DNA of 64,000 nucleotides, taken from positions 372,001 to 436,000 of the forward strand of contig NZ_CP035544.1 of NCBI RefSeq assembly GCF_004139715.1. Direction: 5' to 3'. Shown here piece by piece: positions 17,136 through 26,846 of the stretch. Each line of letters starts with the position of its first letter. Positions within the stretch are counted from its first letter, which is position 1. The notes under the pieces are model-generated. The model saw nothing but the letters and a program-made list of their open reading frames with translations, was not told where the DNA came from and did not search any database. The stretch is from Muriicola soli. GTDB lineage: Bacteria; Bacteroidota; Bacteroidia; Flavobacteriales; Flavobacteriaceae. The position numbers were made by a program, and so were the translations under genes.

Positions 17136-19544
17136 ATGGAACTAATTGTAACCCTATTACCAGCATTCGGTGTATTAGCCTTGCTGTTTGTCTTCGTAAA
17201 AAATATATGGGTCTCCAAGCAAGAAGTGGGAGATGCTAAGATGGCAAGGATCGCTAAAAATATCGCCGATGGGGCGATGTCTTTTTTAAAGGCCGAATAC
17301 AAAATACTATCAATTTTTGTGGTTGCCGTTGCAATACTTCTCTATTTCAAAGGGGAAAATGAAGTCGGATCTAATGGAATGGTGGCACTCTCTTTCGGTG
17401 TAGGTGCCATTTGCTCAGCCTTGGCAGGTTTTATAGGTATGCGAGTAGCAACCAAAGCCAACGTAAGAACAACGCAAGCAGCGAGAACTTCTCTGGGGAA
17501 TGCCCTTGAAGTAGCCTTCGCAGGTGGATCTGTTATGGGCCTTGGAGTAGTTGGTTTAGGAGTACTGGGTCTTAGTGGTCTTTTTATGATCTATCAAAAC
17601 ATCTGGCCTGGTGCAGATAATGTTTCATTAGTATTAAATGTATTATCCGGATTTTCATTGGGGGCATCATCCATTGCCCTTTTTGCACGTGTTGGCGGAG
17701 GTATTTACACAAAGGCTGCCGATGTAGGGGCCGATCTGGTTGGAAAAGTTGAAGCCGGAATACCTGAAGATCATCCACTGAACCCAGCTACAATTGCTGA
17801 TAACGTGGGAGATAACGTTGGGGATGTGGCCGGAATGGGAGCCGATCTTTTTGAATCCTATGTGGGCTCTATCATCGGAACCATGGTTTTGGGAGCTTAT
17901 ATATTTACTCCCGACCTAGATGGTCTTGGTGCTGTTTATTTACCCTTAGTATTGGCAGCAGTTGGAATTATAATGTCAATTATAGGAACCTTCTTTGTAA
18001 AAGTAAAAGAAGGAGGAAATCCGCAAACGGCCTTGAATATAGGTGAATTTGGTTCCGCCGGTTTAATGGTGATCGCATCTTATTTTATTATTCACGCCAT
18101 GATTCCTGATACAGTTGAAGGCTTGCCATTTGGAGCTATAGGTGTATTCTGGGCAACCATCGCTGGATTGGTAGCCGGACTAGGTGTAGGGAAGATTACT
18201 GAATATTATACCGGAACGGGTACTAAACCTGTAAGTGCCATTGTACGACAATCTGAAACAGGTGCAGCCACCAACATCATAGCAGGTCTTGGTGTGGGGA
18301 TGATGTCTACAGCAGTACCGATTATTCTGATCGCTGCGGCCATATTAGTTTCTCATCACTTTGCCGGGCTCTACGGAATTGCCATCGCAGCAGTAGGAAT
18401 GCTGGCCAATACGGGCATCCAGCTCGCTGTTGATGCCTACGGCCCTATCTCTGACAATGCCGGTGGAATTGCAGAAATGGCTGAGCTTCCCAGTGAAGTT
18501 CGTGAGCGGACAGATAAATTAGATGCAGTGGGGAACACTACCGCTGCCATCGGTAAAGGTTTTGCCATCGCTTCAGCTGCATTAACTGCACTGGCCTTGT
18601 TTGCTGCCTTTATGAAAGTTGCTAACGTAAACACTATTGATGTTTCCAGACCTGATATCATGGCTGGCTTATTAGTTGGAGCCATGTTGCCTTTTGTATT
18701 CTCAGCCTTGTCTATGAACGCAGTAGGACGTGCGGCGATGGCAATGATTGAAGAGGTTCGTCGTCAGTTTAGGGATATTCCCCAATTAAAAGCAGCTTTG
18801 GAAGTGATGCGTAAGCACGATTCAGATATGTCTAAAGCTTCTGAGGCTGACAGGGCAATTTTTGATGCTGCGGATGGATATGCAGAATACGACAAATGTG
18901 TTGATATTTCTACAAAAGCTTCTATTAAAGAAATGGTACTCCCAGGTCTTTTAGCTATTGCAGTACCGGTGGTTATAGGTTTTGTTGGTGGTGCTGAAAT
19001 GCTTGGAGGACTATTGGCAGGTGTAACTTCTGCAGGTGTTTTAATGGCAATCTTCCAGTCGAATGCCGGAGGTGCATGGGATAATGCCAAGAAAATGATC
19101 GAAGCTGACGGCCGCAAAGGTACAGATGCACATAAAGCTGCAGTAGTAGGAGATACGGTAGGAGATCCATTCAAGGATACTTCAGGACCCTCACTTAACA
19201 TTCTTTTGAAACTGATGTCTGTAGTGGCACTGGTAATCGCGCCGAGTATAGCCATGTCCTCAGATTCTGTTTCTTCTTATAACATGGAGAAAATGGATGG
19301 TGAAAAGATGGAACAAAGGATGCAGAAGGAAGTGAAAGTGAGCATGGAAGAGAATGAAGATGGTATGGTTACTGCCATGGTAGTTACAACAATTACCAAA
19401 GATGGAGAAGAAAGTGTAGATGAAAAGACATTTACAGGCACAATGGAAGAAGTGGAAGCTCAGATAGAAGCCATGAATAAGGAAAATGATGGGACAATGG
19501 TCAAGATGAAAAAGAGAGTTGAAAAAGAAGTAGAAGAGAATTAG
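17136..19544 (+). CDS. hppA: Membrane-bound ion-translocating pyrophosphatase with acidic C-terminal extension
   Basis: Hydrolyses pyrophosphate and pumps Na+ and/or H+ across the inner membrane with about 16 helices. Core residues 1-705 carry the pyrophosphate motifs [19 protein letters not shown] and [19 protein letters not shown], and the late [19 protein letters not shown]. Alanine in [18 protein letters not shown] marks the K+-dependent subfamily by family knowledge. Na+ versus H+ specificity cannot be decided by eye. Residues ~707-802 are an added, highly charged, methionine-rich tail after the last helix that most mPPases lack; it includes a repeated [15 protein letters not shown]-type strand pattern. 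Confidence 0.95.
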   Translation: MELIVTLLPAFGVLALLFVFVKNIWVSKQEVGDAKMARIAKNIADGAMSFLKAEYKILSIFVVAVAILLYFKGENEVGSNGMVALSFGVGAICSALAGFIGMRVATKANVRTTQAARTSLGNALEVAFAGGSVMGLGVVGLGVLGLSGLFMIYQNIWPGADNVSLVLNVLSGFSLGASSIALFARVGGGIYTKAADVGADLVGKVEAGIPEDHPLNPATIADNVGDNVGDVAGMGADLFESYVGSIIGTMVLGAYIFTPDLDGLGAVYLPLVLAAVGIIMSIIGTFFVKVKEGGNPQTALNIGEFGSAGLMVIASYFIIHAMIPDTVEGLPFGAIGVFWATIAGLVAGLGVGKITEYYTGTGTKPVSAIVRQSETGAATNIIAGLGVGMMSTAVPIILIAAAILVSHHFAGLYGIAIAAVGMLANTGIQLAVDAYGPISDNAGGIAEMAELPSEVRERTDKLDAVGNTTAAIGKGFAIASAALTALALFAAFMKVANVNTIDVSRPDIMAGLLVGAMLPFVFSALSMNAVGRAAMAMIEEVRRQFRDIPQLKAALEVMRKHDSDMSKASEADRAIFDAADGYAEYDKCVDISTKASIKEMVLPGLLAIAVPVVIGFVGGAEMLGGLLAGVTSAGVLMAIFQSNAGGAWDNAKKMIEADGRKGTDAHKAAVVGDTVGDPFKDTSGPSLNILLKLMSVVALVIAPSIAMSSDSVSSYNMEKMDGEKMEQRMQKEVKVSMEENEDGMVTAMVVTTITKDGEESVDEKTFTGTMEEVEAQIEAMNKENDGTMVKMKKRVEKEVEEN

Positions 19545-19562
19545 ACTTTACTTTTATCTCAT

Positions 19563-19597
19563 AAAAAAGGCCGCTGAATTTCAGCGGCCTTTTTATT
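19563..19597. terminator. Bidirectional terminator between hppA and the deoxynucleoside kinase gene
   Basis: Perfect 14-base arms AAAAAGGCCGCTGA (19564-19577) and TCAGCGGCCTTTTT (19581-19594) with a 3-base loop. A/T runs on both sides allow it to act for both convergent genes. Confidence 0.92.
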
Positions 19598-19614
19598 ATT
19601 AAATAAATTATAAT

Positions 19615-20229
19615 CTAGAATAAACCGTGGATCTCTCCATCAATTTTTGTGATGACCTCTCCCAGGTGTTCTGGTTCATCCACAAAATCCAAATGATCCA
19701 CATCGATCACCAGAAGATTTCCTTTTTCGTATCCGTGAACCCATGCTTCGTAGCGTTCGTTTAACCGACTTAAGTAGTCAATAGAAATTGTGTTTTCGTA
19801 ATCCCTGCCTCTTTTGTGTATCTGATTGACGAGGTTGGGAATGGAACTGCGAAGGTAGATCAGCAAGTCGGGTGGCTGTACCAAACTTTCCATAAGTTCA
19901 AATAAGCTGGTATAGTTAGTAAAATCCCTGTTTGTCATCAGGCCCATGGCGTGAAGATTGGGAGCGAAAATATGAGCATCTTCGTAGATGGTCCTGTCCT
20001 GAATTACATTCTTTCCGCTTTCGCGAATCTTCAGGATCTGACGGTATCGGCTGTTTAGAAAATAGATCTGGAGGTTAAAACTCCACCGTTCCATCTGGGT
20101 GTAAAAATCGTCGAGATACGGATTGTCCACCACATCCTCGAAATGCGCTTCCCATTTGTAATGTTTTGAAAGTAATTCGGTCAGGGTTGTTTTTCCTGCC
20201 CCGATATTTCCGGCAACGGCAATGTGCAT
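19615..20229 (-). CDS. Deoxynucleoside kinase
   Basis: Phosphorylates deoxynucleosides (salvage), dNK/dGK/dCK family, cytoplasmic. 204 residues. P-loop GNIGAGKTTLTELL near the N-terminus, the DRTIYEDAHIFA motif that replaces the classical DRS catalytic triad, and the LID-region arginines in IHKRGRDYEN. Substrate preference cannot be read from sequence by eye. Complements the nucleoside transporter and thyA in the same window. Confidence 0.9.
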   Translation of the reverse strand: MHIAVAGNIGAGKTTLTELLSKHYKWEAHFEDVVDNPYLDDFYTQMERWSFNLQIYFLNSRYRQILKIRESGKNVIQDRTIYEDAHIFAPNLHAMGLMTNRDFTNYTSLFELMESLVQPPDLLIYLRSSIPNLVNQIHKRGRDYENTISIDYLSRLNERYEAWVHGYEKGNLLVIDVDHLDFVDEPEHLGEVITKIDGEIHGLF

Positions 20230-20367
20230 AGGATCCTGGTATTTGGCTTTTGATGTGTTTTTGAAAGGATAGCAATATACAAAGTATCTTGGCTATCAAA
20301 AAAAATAGTGGACGAAATACAAAATAGAATTTGACATCCAAAAATTTTTATTTCAATGCCAAATATG

Positions 20368-20375
20368 TACTTTTG
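20368..20375 (+). promoter_or_regulatory. Possible -7 promoter element for metK
   Basis: TACTTTTG matches TAnnTTTG, 138 bases before the metK start codon. If used, it leaves a long 5' leader of about 130 bases in which I see only a short GCAG/CTGC hairpin and no known riboswitch. Confidence 0.4.
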
Positions 20376-20513
20376 TGCCCACTAACGAAGAGGACGGATT
20401 TGACTGATTGCAACCTCTCTAAAAATGCTAAAGCAGTTTCTGCCGAATTTCGCGCATTGTAAACTTCTCCCTGGCATTTTATCGAATCCTTTCTCAAAAG
20501 TTAAGAAAACGGT

Positions 20514-21770
20514 ATGCCATATTTATTTACTTCAGAAAGTGTAAGTGAGGGTCACCCCGATAAGATCGCAGATCAGATCAGTGATGCTTTGCTGGATAAT
20601 TTCCTGGCGTTCGACCCAGAGAGCAAGGTGGCTTGCGAAACTCTGGTCACTACCGGGCAAGTAGTTCTCGCCGGAGAAGTGAAAAGCCATACCTATGTAG
20701 ACTTGCAACAGATCACAAGGGATGTGATCAACGGAATAGGCTATACCGAGGGTGCTTATCAGTTTAGCGGGGATTCCTGTGGTATTATCTCGTTGATCCA
20801 CGAACAGTCTAAAGAGATCAACCAGGGAGTAGATCGAGGAACCAAAGAGGAACAAGGCGCTGGAGATCAGGGGATGATGTTCGGGTACGCTACCAAAGAA
20901 ACTGAGAATTATATGCCGCTGGCCCTTGATATTTCCCATAAGATTCTTCAGGAATTGGCAGCGCTACGGAAAGAAAATGACGAAATCACCTATTTGCGTC
21001 CCGATGCCAAGGCACAGGTGACCATTGAATACTCAGACGATAACACGCCGCTGAGAATTGAGACTATCGTTATTTCGACACAACATGATCCCTTTGATGA
21101 GGACGATCAGAAAATGCTAAAGACCATCAAAAGCGATCTGCTGTCTATTTTGATTCCGAGAGTGAAAAACAGGTTACCCGAAAAGACCAGAACGCTATTC
21201 ACTGACGATATCAAGTATCATATAAATCCGACCGGAAAATTCGTCATAGGTGGTCCTCACGGAGATACCGGTTTAACAGGAAGGAAGATCATTGTTGACA
21301 CCTATGGGGGCAAAGGGGCACACGGTGGAGGTGCTTTTAGCGGTAAAGATCCGAGTAAGGTAGACCGAAGTGCAGCCTATGCCGCTCGCCATGCAGCTAA
21401 AAATCTGGTAGCCGCCGGCGTTGCAGATGAAATTCTTGTTCAGATTAGTTATGCCATTGGGGTGGTACAACCCACTTCAATATTTGTGGATACCTACGGT
21501 ACCACTAAAGTGAAGATGACCGATGGGGAAATCGCTAAAATCGTTGCTAAATTGTTCGATTTCAGGCCTTTTGCTATCGAAGAACGCCTCAAATTGAGAA
21601 ATCCCATATACCTTGAAACAGCAGCCTATGGCCATATGGGGAAAGAACCTGAGATGGTTACGAAAGTATTCGAATCCCCTTATAACGGGCGTATCAAACG
21701 AGAAGTAGAGTTGTTTACCTGGGAGAAACTAGACAGGGTTAAGCAGGTACAGGAAGCTTTTAACATATAA
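20514..21770 (+). CDS. metK: S-adenosylmethionine synthetase
   Basis: Makes SAM from methionine and ATP; cytoplasmic. 418 residues. The three family domains are evident: FTSESVSEGHPDKIADQISDALLD with the ATP-binding HPD, EEQGAGDQGMMFGYA, and GGGAFSGKDPSKVDRSAAY. It produces the ligand sensed by the two SAM-I riboswitches downstream but is itself not preceded by one. Its neighbours are the methionine biosynthesis genes. Confidence 0.97.
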   Translation: MPYLFTSESVSEGHPDKIADQISDALLDNFLAFDPESKVACETLVTTGQVVLAGEVKSHTYVDLQQITRDVINGIGYTEGAYQFSGDSCGIISLIHEQSKEINQGVDRGTKEEQGAGDQGMMFGYATKETENYMPLALDISHKILQELAALRKENDEITYLRPDAKAQVTIEYSDDNTPLRIETIVISTQHDPFDEDDQKMLKTIKSDLLSILIPRVKNRLPEKTRTLFTDDIKYHINPTGKFVIGGPHGDTGLTGRKIIVDTYGGKGAHGGGAFSGKDPSKVDRSAAYAARHAAKNLVAAGVADEILVQISYAIGVVQPTSIFVDTYGTTKVKMTDGEIAKIVAKLFDFRPFAIEERLKLRNPIYLETAAYGHMGKEPEMVTKVFESPYNGRIKREVELFTWEKLDRVKQVQEAFNI

Positions 21771-21847
21771 ATTTAGTAGGATAATTAGGAATTTTTAAAA
21801 TTCCCTTCCTATATTTACCAATTCAAAGTTCAAACTCTTATTGAATA

Positions 21848-21955
21848 GTTATCAAGAAAGGTGGAGGGACTAGACCCTTTGAAGCCTTAGCAACCCTTTG
21901 TGTCAGAAACAAAGAAGGTGCTACATTCTATCACGTCATATACGCGACAGATAAC
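21848..21955 (+). promoter_or_regulatory. SAM-I (S-box) riboswitch upstream of metY
   Basis: All conserved S-box elements are present in order: P1 arm GTTATC, AAGAAAGGTGGAGGGACTAG, GAAGCCTTAGCAACC, a variable hairpin (CTTTGTGTCAGAAACAAAG), GGTGCTACATTCTATC, then GACAGATAAC closing P1. Just after it, ATTACC (21964-21969) and GGTAAT (21973-21978) can form a short hairpin followed by a T-rich stretch, a possible weak terminator. A 7-of-8 promoter match (TATATTTA, 21810) lies 31 bases upstream. It should switch off metY and the genes behind it when SAM is plentiful. Confidence 0.93.
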
Positions 21956-22081
21956 ACAGACCTATTACCATCGGTAATTTTTCTTTCTTTTTAACTTTTT
22001 TGATTTGTACCTCAGCTAACGACAGCTGTGGTGTGGTTTGGCTTTTTTATTTCATGTTTAACAAATAAAAAAACTAAAATC

Positions 22082-23373
22082 ATGAGCGATCAGAAATTTT
22101 CGACCAAAGCATTACATGCAGGTCACGACACCAAAGTGCACGGGGGCACCAGAGCCATCCCGATTTATCAGAGTACAGCCTATGTGTTTGACAATTCGGA
22201 CCACGCGGCCAATTTGTTTTCCCTTGCGGAATTCGGGAATATCTATACCCGGATCAACAATCCAACGAACGATATCCTGGAGCAACGCCTGGCTGCTCTT
22301 GAAGGGGTATCGCATCAGTAGTAACGGCTTCCGGAACAGGAGCGATCAACACTGCCCTCCTGGTATTACTCAAAGCCGGAGACCATATAGTGGCTTCCAA
22401 CAGCCTTTACGGAGGCACATACAACTTGTTGAGTGTTACCTTGCCCAGGCTGGGGATCAAAACTACCTTTGTGGATCCTTCAGATCCTTCAAATTTTGGA
22501 AAAGCAGTGAAGGAAAATACGAGGGCGATTTTTGTGGAATCGCTGGGGAACCCAAAACTGGATGTGCTCGATCTGAAAGCCATTTCCGCTGAGGCTAAAA
22601 AAGCGAGGATCCCATTTATAGTAGACAATACCGTTGCGACTCCGGCCCTATTAAATCCAATTGAACACGGAGCTAATATTGTGATCCATTCCTTGACGAA
22701 GTACATCAATGGCAATGGAACTGCCTTAGGGGGAGCCATTATTGACGCCGGTACCTTCGACTGGTCTAGCGGGAAGTTTCCGGAATTTACTGAACCTTCT
22801 CCCGGCTACCACGGTCTGGTATACCACGATGCCCTTGGGCCTGCTGCCTTTATTGCCAAAGTTCGTATTGAAGGACTGCGCGATCACGGGGCTTGTCTGA
22901 GTCCGTTTAACGCCTTCCAGATTATTCAGGGTCTTGAAACCCTTGAAGTAAGAATTAAAAAACACAGCGAAAATGCCCTGGCCCTGGCCAAGTGGTTAGA
23001 AGGCAGAAAAGAAGTGACCTGGGTAAATTATCCCGGATTGAAAAGTAGTGAGTACTACCCGCTTGCCGAGGCTTATCTGCCTAAGGGACAAAGTGGCATA
23101 GTTACATTCGGAGTAAAAGGCGGTTATGAATCAGCTAAGAAAATTGCCGATACAACCGAGGTATTTTCTCTTTTGGCGAATATCGGCGATACAAAGTCAC
23201 TCATCATCCATCCGGCAAGTACAACACATCAGCAATTAGATGATGAGGCACAGCTTACTACCGGGGTGACCAAGGACCTTATCAGACTGTCTGTTGGCCT
23301 TGAGGATCTGGCAGATTTAACAACTGACCTTGAAAGCGCATTTGCAAAAATTGGCAAGTCGGTATTGGCTTAA
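22082..23373 (+). pseudogene. metY: O-acetylhomoserine sulfhydrylase (MetY-type), broken by one missing base
   Basis: PLP enzyme that makes homocysteine from O-acetylhomoserine and sulfide. The N-terminal frame ([41 protein letters not shown]) stops at 22321 just after LAALEG. The rest (VTASGTGAINTALLVLLKAG, SLTKYINGNGTALGG with the PLP lysine) continues in another frame. One extra G in the GGGG run at 22304-22307 restores [18 protein letters not shown] and a 430-residue enzyme of normal length. Start ATG 22082 follows the riboswitch; the longer frame from 22028 is not supported. Essential-looking residues are intact, so a sequencing undercall is likely. Confidence 0.9.
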
Positions 23374-23428
23374 AGCTCAGTAAATTAATACTGCAATGGA
23401 ATGTAAAAGGAGAATTTAAGTTCGAGAA

Positions 23429-26400
23429 ATGAAGGTTACAGCAGGATTAAAGCAATTGAGTATTCCTGGGTATACCACCTTGAGTGGTGTTACTCAGGAT
23501 ATTCAGCTTTCCTATCAGTTATTTGGACAACCCTTGCATTCTGCACCCATCGTTTTGGTAAATCACGCCCTTACGGGAAATTCAAATGTCTGTGGACCTG
23601 AGGGATGGTGGACGGATTTGGTGGGCGAACAGAAATGTATCGATACGGATAAGTATACAGTGCTTTGCTTTAATATTCCCGGGAACGGTTATGATGGCTT
23701 TGTGATTGAGAATTACAGGGATTTTGTGGCCGGGGATATTGCCAGAATTTTCCTGAACGGACTCCAATTACTGGAGATCAAAAAAGTGTATGCGATCATA
23801 GGCGGATCTTTGGGAGGAGGCATAGCCTGGGAAATGGCAGCTCTAGATCCGGAAATAACATCGCATCTTATTCCTGTGGCATCAGATTGGAAGTCCACTG
23901 ATTGGCTGATAGCCAATTGTCAGATTCAGGAACAGTTCCTGGTCAATTCAAAAAATCCGGTACACGACGCCCGAATGCATGCCATGCTCTGCTACCGAAC
24001 ACCGGAATCGTTTAAAGAACGCTTTGCGAGGAGTACCAACGAAGAACTCAATGTTTTTAATGTGGAGAGCTGGTTGCTGCATCACGGAAGGAAATTACAG
24101 GAGCGTTTTCAATTATCGGCCTACAAACTTACCAATCAACTCTTAAAGACCATAGATATCACCCGCAGCGGTGATGAAGCCTTTAGGAACCTACGTCAAA
24201 GCAAGACGAATATCCATATCATCGGGGTTGATTCTGACCTGTTTTTTTCAGCCAATGAGGACAAGGATACTTACAAACAAATGGCCCAGGCCAGAAGCAA
24301 TGTAACCTACGGGGAAATAAAATCCCTCCACGGACATGATGCCTTTCTTATTGAATTTGAGCAAATGGTTCAACTCCTCGAGCCTATATTTAATCAGAAC
24401 CAGCGCTCCCGTCACTATAAGGTATTGAAATTTGGAGGAAATTCTCTGGCCAATGGCGAAGGGATAGAACGGGTTCTCGAAATTGTTGTATCTGAAGTTA
24501 ATGCGGGAGAAAAGATTGCGGTGGTGGTATCGGCCCGTGAATTGGCCACGGACCAATTGGTCAATATTCTGGAACTTGCCGCCAAAGGCGAGGATTACAA
24601 AAAGGAATTTGAAAAATTCGAAAGCTATCAAAGGCACAGTTTTAAAAACGTAGACTTATCAGATCAATTCAGGGAATTGGTGCAGCTACTGGAAGGAGTA
24701 ACCCTGCTAGGCGACTACAGTTCAAAAATCAAGGATCAGGTTTTGGCTATTGGAGAGCTCATTTCTACAAAGTTGATCGCAAAGTTGCTGATTGGAAAAG
24801 GGATAGAGGCGAAATGGATAGATTCCAGAAAGTTGATCATTACCGATGATAACTTCGGAAATGCGAATGTCTACGATGAGGTGTCGAGAGCTAGGGTTTT
24901 GGAGCTTTTCCAGTCCCTGAAGGCTGGCGTCACACCTGTAATACCAGGGTTTATCGGATCTACAAAAAAGGGAGAGACAACAACCCTGGGCAGGAACGGG
25001 AGTAATTATACCGCTGCACTTTTGGCAAATTTTCTCGATGCCGAAGAACTACATAATTATACCCATGTTGACGGGATCTATACCGCAGATCCCAAATGGG
25101 TACCCGAAGCCAGGCGGATTGATAAATTGTCCTATGCCGAGGCCAATGAACTGGCCAATTTTGGCGCAACTATTCTCCACGCAAAGACGATCATTCCCTT
25201 GCTTGAGAAAAACATTCCGCTCAGAATCCTAAACACCTTTAACCGGGAGAATAAAGGTACCTTGATAAGTGCGTATTCGGAAGGGGATGGTATTCGTTCG
25301 CTGTCTGTACTAGATCATGAGGCCTTGATCAATCTGGAGGGCAGGGGGTTGTTGGGTAAAGCAGGAGTAGATGCACGGATTTTTCGAGCCTTGGGAAGGA
25401 GTAATATCAGTGTTAGTATTATTTCCCAGGGTTCGTCCGAACGGGGGATAGGACTTTTAGTAAATGCCTCAGATGCGAATAATGCCCGCAGAGCTTTAAA
25501 AGAAGAGTTCGAGTCTGACTTTGAATCGAAAGATATTCACACGATTAGTATAATAGATGACGTTTCTGTGATTTCTATTATAGGACAGGACCTTAGTACT
25601 TTCCACAAACCGTACAATGCCTTGATTAAAAATCAAGTCATCCCGCTCTTGTTTAATAATACAGTAACTGGAAAGAACATTAGCCTTGTGGTAAAAAGAG
25701 AAGATCTACACAAGGCGCTGAACGTGATGCATGGGCAGATCTTTGGGATGAGTAAGCGAATTAATCTGGCTGTCTTTGGTCACGGTAATGTTGGAGCAAC
25801 ACTTCTTGATCAGATCCTCAACGCCAGTGCTTCTATTGAAAAAAGGAAAGGCATTCAACTAAGAGTCTTTGCCCTTGGTAACTCTAAGACCGTTTTACTC
25901 AACAAAGATGGTATCAGCAACGACTGGAAAAAGGACATAGATGAAGAAGGTAAATCGTATTCAATTTCTGAGGTTTTTGATTTTGCCAGAGAACATCATT
26001 TGGAAAACCTCATTGCTGTAGACAACACGGCAAGTGAAGATTTTGTAGCGCATTACTTTGATTTTGTCGAAAATGGTTTCGACCTGGTCTCATCCAACAA
26101 AATTGCGAATACCCTTGGATATGACTATTACCACCTCTTACGGGAAGAGTTGGGACGATTTCAGAAACAGTATTTGTACGAGACCAATGTAGGTGCGGGT
26201 CTTCCCCTTATTGATACCATTAAACTCCTACACTTATCGGGGGAAAATATTACCAGGATAAAAGGCGTCTTTTCCGGATCCTTGAGTTACATCTTTAATA
26301 CGTATTCAGAGAAAAATGTCCCATTTTCAGAAGTAGTCCTCGAAGCGATGAGCCTGGGTTACACTGAACCCGATCCGCGAGAGGACTTATCTGGTATGGA

Positions 26401-26830
26401 TGTGGGCCGAAAACTGCTGATCCTTGCACGTGAACTGCAGCTGCGTAATGAGATTAAAGACGTAAATGTGGAAAATCTGATTCCGGAAGAATTACAAAGC
26501 TTGAGCGAGGAGGAATTTGCAACCCAAATTGCAAAATTGAATCCGCTGATGGAAAAGAAAAAGAAGGATTTGGGACAAGGACAGGTTCTGCGCTATGTGG
26601 GAGATCTTTATGGAGATTTGCAGAGAGATAAAGGGATTCTTGAAGTGAAATTAATTTCGGTCTCTGAAGAGAGCAGCCTGGGGCAGGTAAAGGGTTCAGA
26701 TTCCATCATTGAAATCTATACAGAGTCCTATGGAAAACACCCATTGGTAATACAGGGCGCAGGAGCAGGAGCCGCAGTAACCGCGAGGGGGGTATTGGGA
26801 GATATTCTCAGGATCGCGGAAAAAATATAA
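23429..26830 (+). CDS. Fused homoserine O-acetyltransferase-like / aspartokinase / homoserine dehydrogenase
   Basis: 1133-residue fusion. Residues 1-328 are a MetX-type alpha/beta hydrolase: nucleophile Ser127 in GGSLGGG, Asp270 in VDSDLFF and His303 in HGHDAFL form the expected triad. Residues ~330-775 are an aspartokinase (KFGGNSLANGEG, GSTKKGETTTLGRNGSNYTAALLAN) with two ACT-type regulatory repeats. Residues ~777-1133 are homoserine dehydrogenase (AVFGHGNVGATLLDQIL; TNVGAGLPLIDTI; VQGAGAGAAVTARGVLGDIL-type end). The chain thus catalyses the first and third steps from aspartate to homoserine and the activation of homoserine for MetY/MetZ. No in-frame Met lies at the MetX/kinase junction, so the fusion does not look artificial. 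Located between metY and metZ, under the same riboswitch. Confidence 0.93.
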   Translation: MKVTAGLKQLSIPGYTTLSGVTQDIQLSYQLFGQPLHSAPIVLVNHALTGNSNVCGPEGWWTDLVGEQKCIDTDKYTVLCFNIPGNGYDGFVIENYRDFVAGDIARIFLNGLQLLEIKKVYAIIGGSLGGGIAWEMAALDPEITSHLIPVASDWKSTDWLIANCQIQEQFLVNSKNPVHDARMHAMLCYRTPESFKERFARSTNEELNVFNVESWLLHHGRKLQERFQLSAYKLTNQLLKTIDITRSGDEAFRNLRQSKTNIHIIGVDSDLFFSANEDKDTYKQMAQARSNVTYGEIKSLHGHDAFLIEFEQMVQLLEPIFNQNQRSRHYKVLKFGGNSLANGEGIERVLEIVVSEVNAGEKIAVVVSARELATDQLVNILELAAKGEDYKKEFEKFESYQRHSFKNVDLSDQFRELVQLLEGVTLLGDYSSKIKDQVLAIGELISTKLIAKLLIGKGIEAKWIDSRKLIITDDNFGNANVYDEVSRARVLELFQSLKAGVTPVIPGFIGSTKKGETTTLGRNGSNYTAALLANFLDAEELHNYTHVDGIYTADPKWVPEARRIDKLSYAEANELANFGATILHAKTIIPLLEKNIPLRILNTFNRENKGTLISAYSEGDGIRSLSVLDHEALINLEGRGLLGKAGVDARIFRALGRSNISVSIISQGSSERGIGLLVNASDANNARRALKEEFESDFESKDIHTISIIDDVSVISIIGQDLSTFHKPYNALIKNQVIPLLFNNTVTGKNISLVVKREDLHKALNVMHGQIFGMSKRINLAVFGHGNVGATLLDQILNASASIEKRKGIQLRVFALGNSKTVLLNKDGISNDWKKDIDEEGKSYSISEVFDFAREHHLENLIAVDNTASEDFVAHYFDFVENGFDLVSSNKIANTLGYDYYHLLREELGRFQKQYLYETNVGAGLPLIDTIKLLHLSGENITRIKGVFSGSLSYIFNTYSEKNVPFSEVVLEAMSLGYTEPDPREDLSGMDVGRKLLILARELQLRNEIKDVNVENLIPEELQSLSEEEFATQIAKLNPLMEKKKKDLGQGQVLRYVGDLYGDLQRDKGILEVKLISVSEESSLGQVKGSDSIIEIYTESYGKHPLVIQGAGAGAAVTARGVLGDILRIAEKI

Positions 26831-26846
26831 TCCAAGTAAGCAGCCC

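Noticed and set aside
18764-19255. Antisense frame of 163 residues inside hppA
   Set aside because: It lies wholly inside conserved hppA sequence, is low in complexity and has no promoter or domain.
23429-26830. MetX-kinase fusion as a homopolymer artefact
   Set aside because: There is no in-frame Met or nearby homopolymer at the junction (FNQNQRSRHYKVLKFGG) as there is in the PD40/DoxX case.
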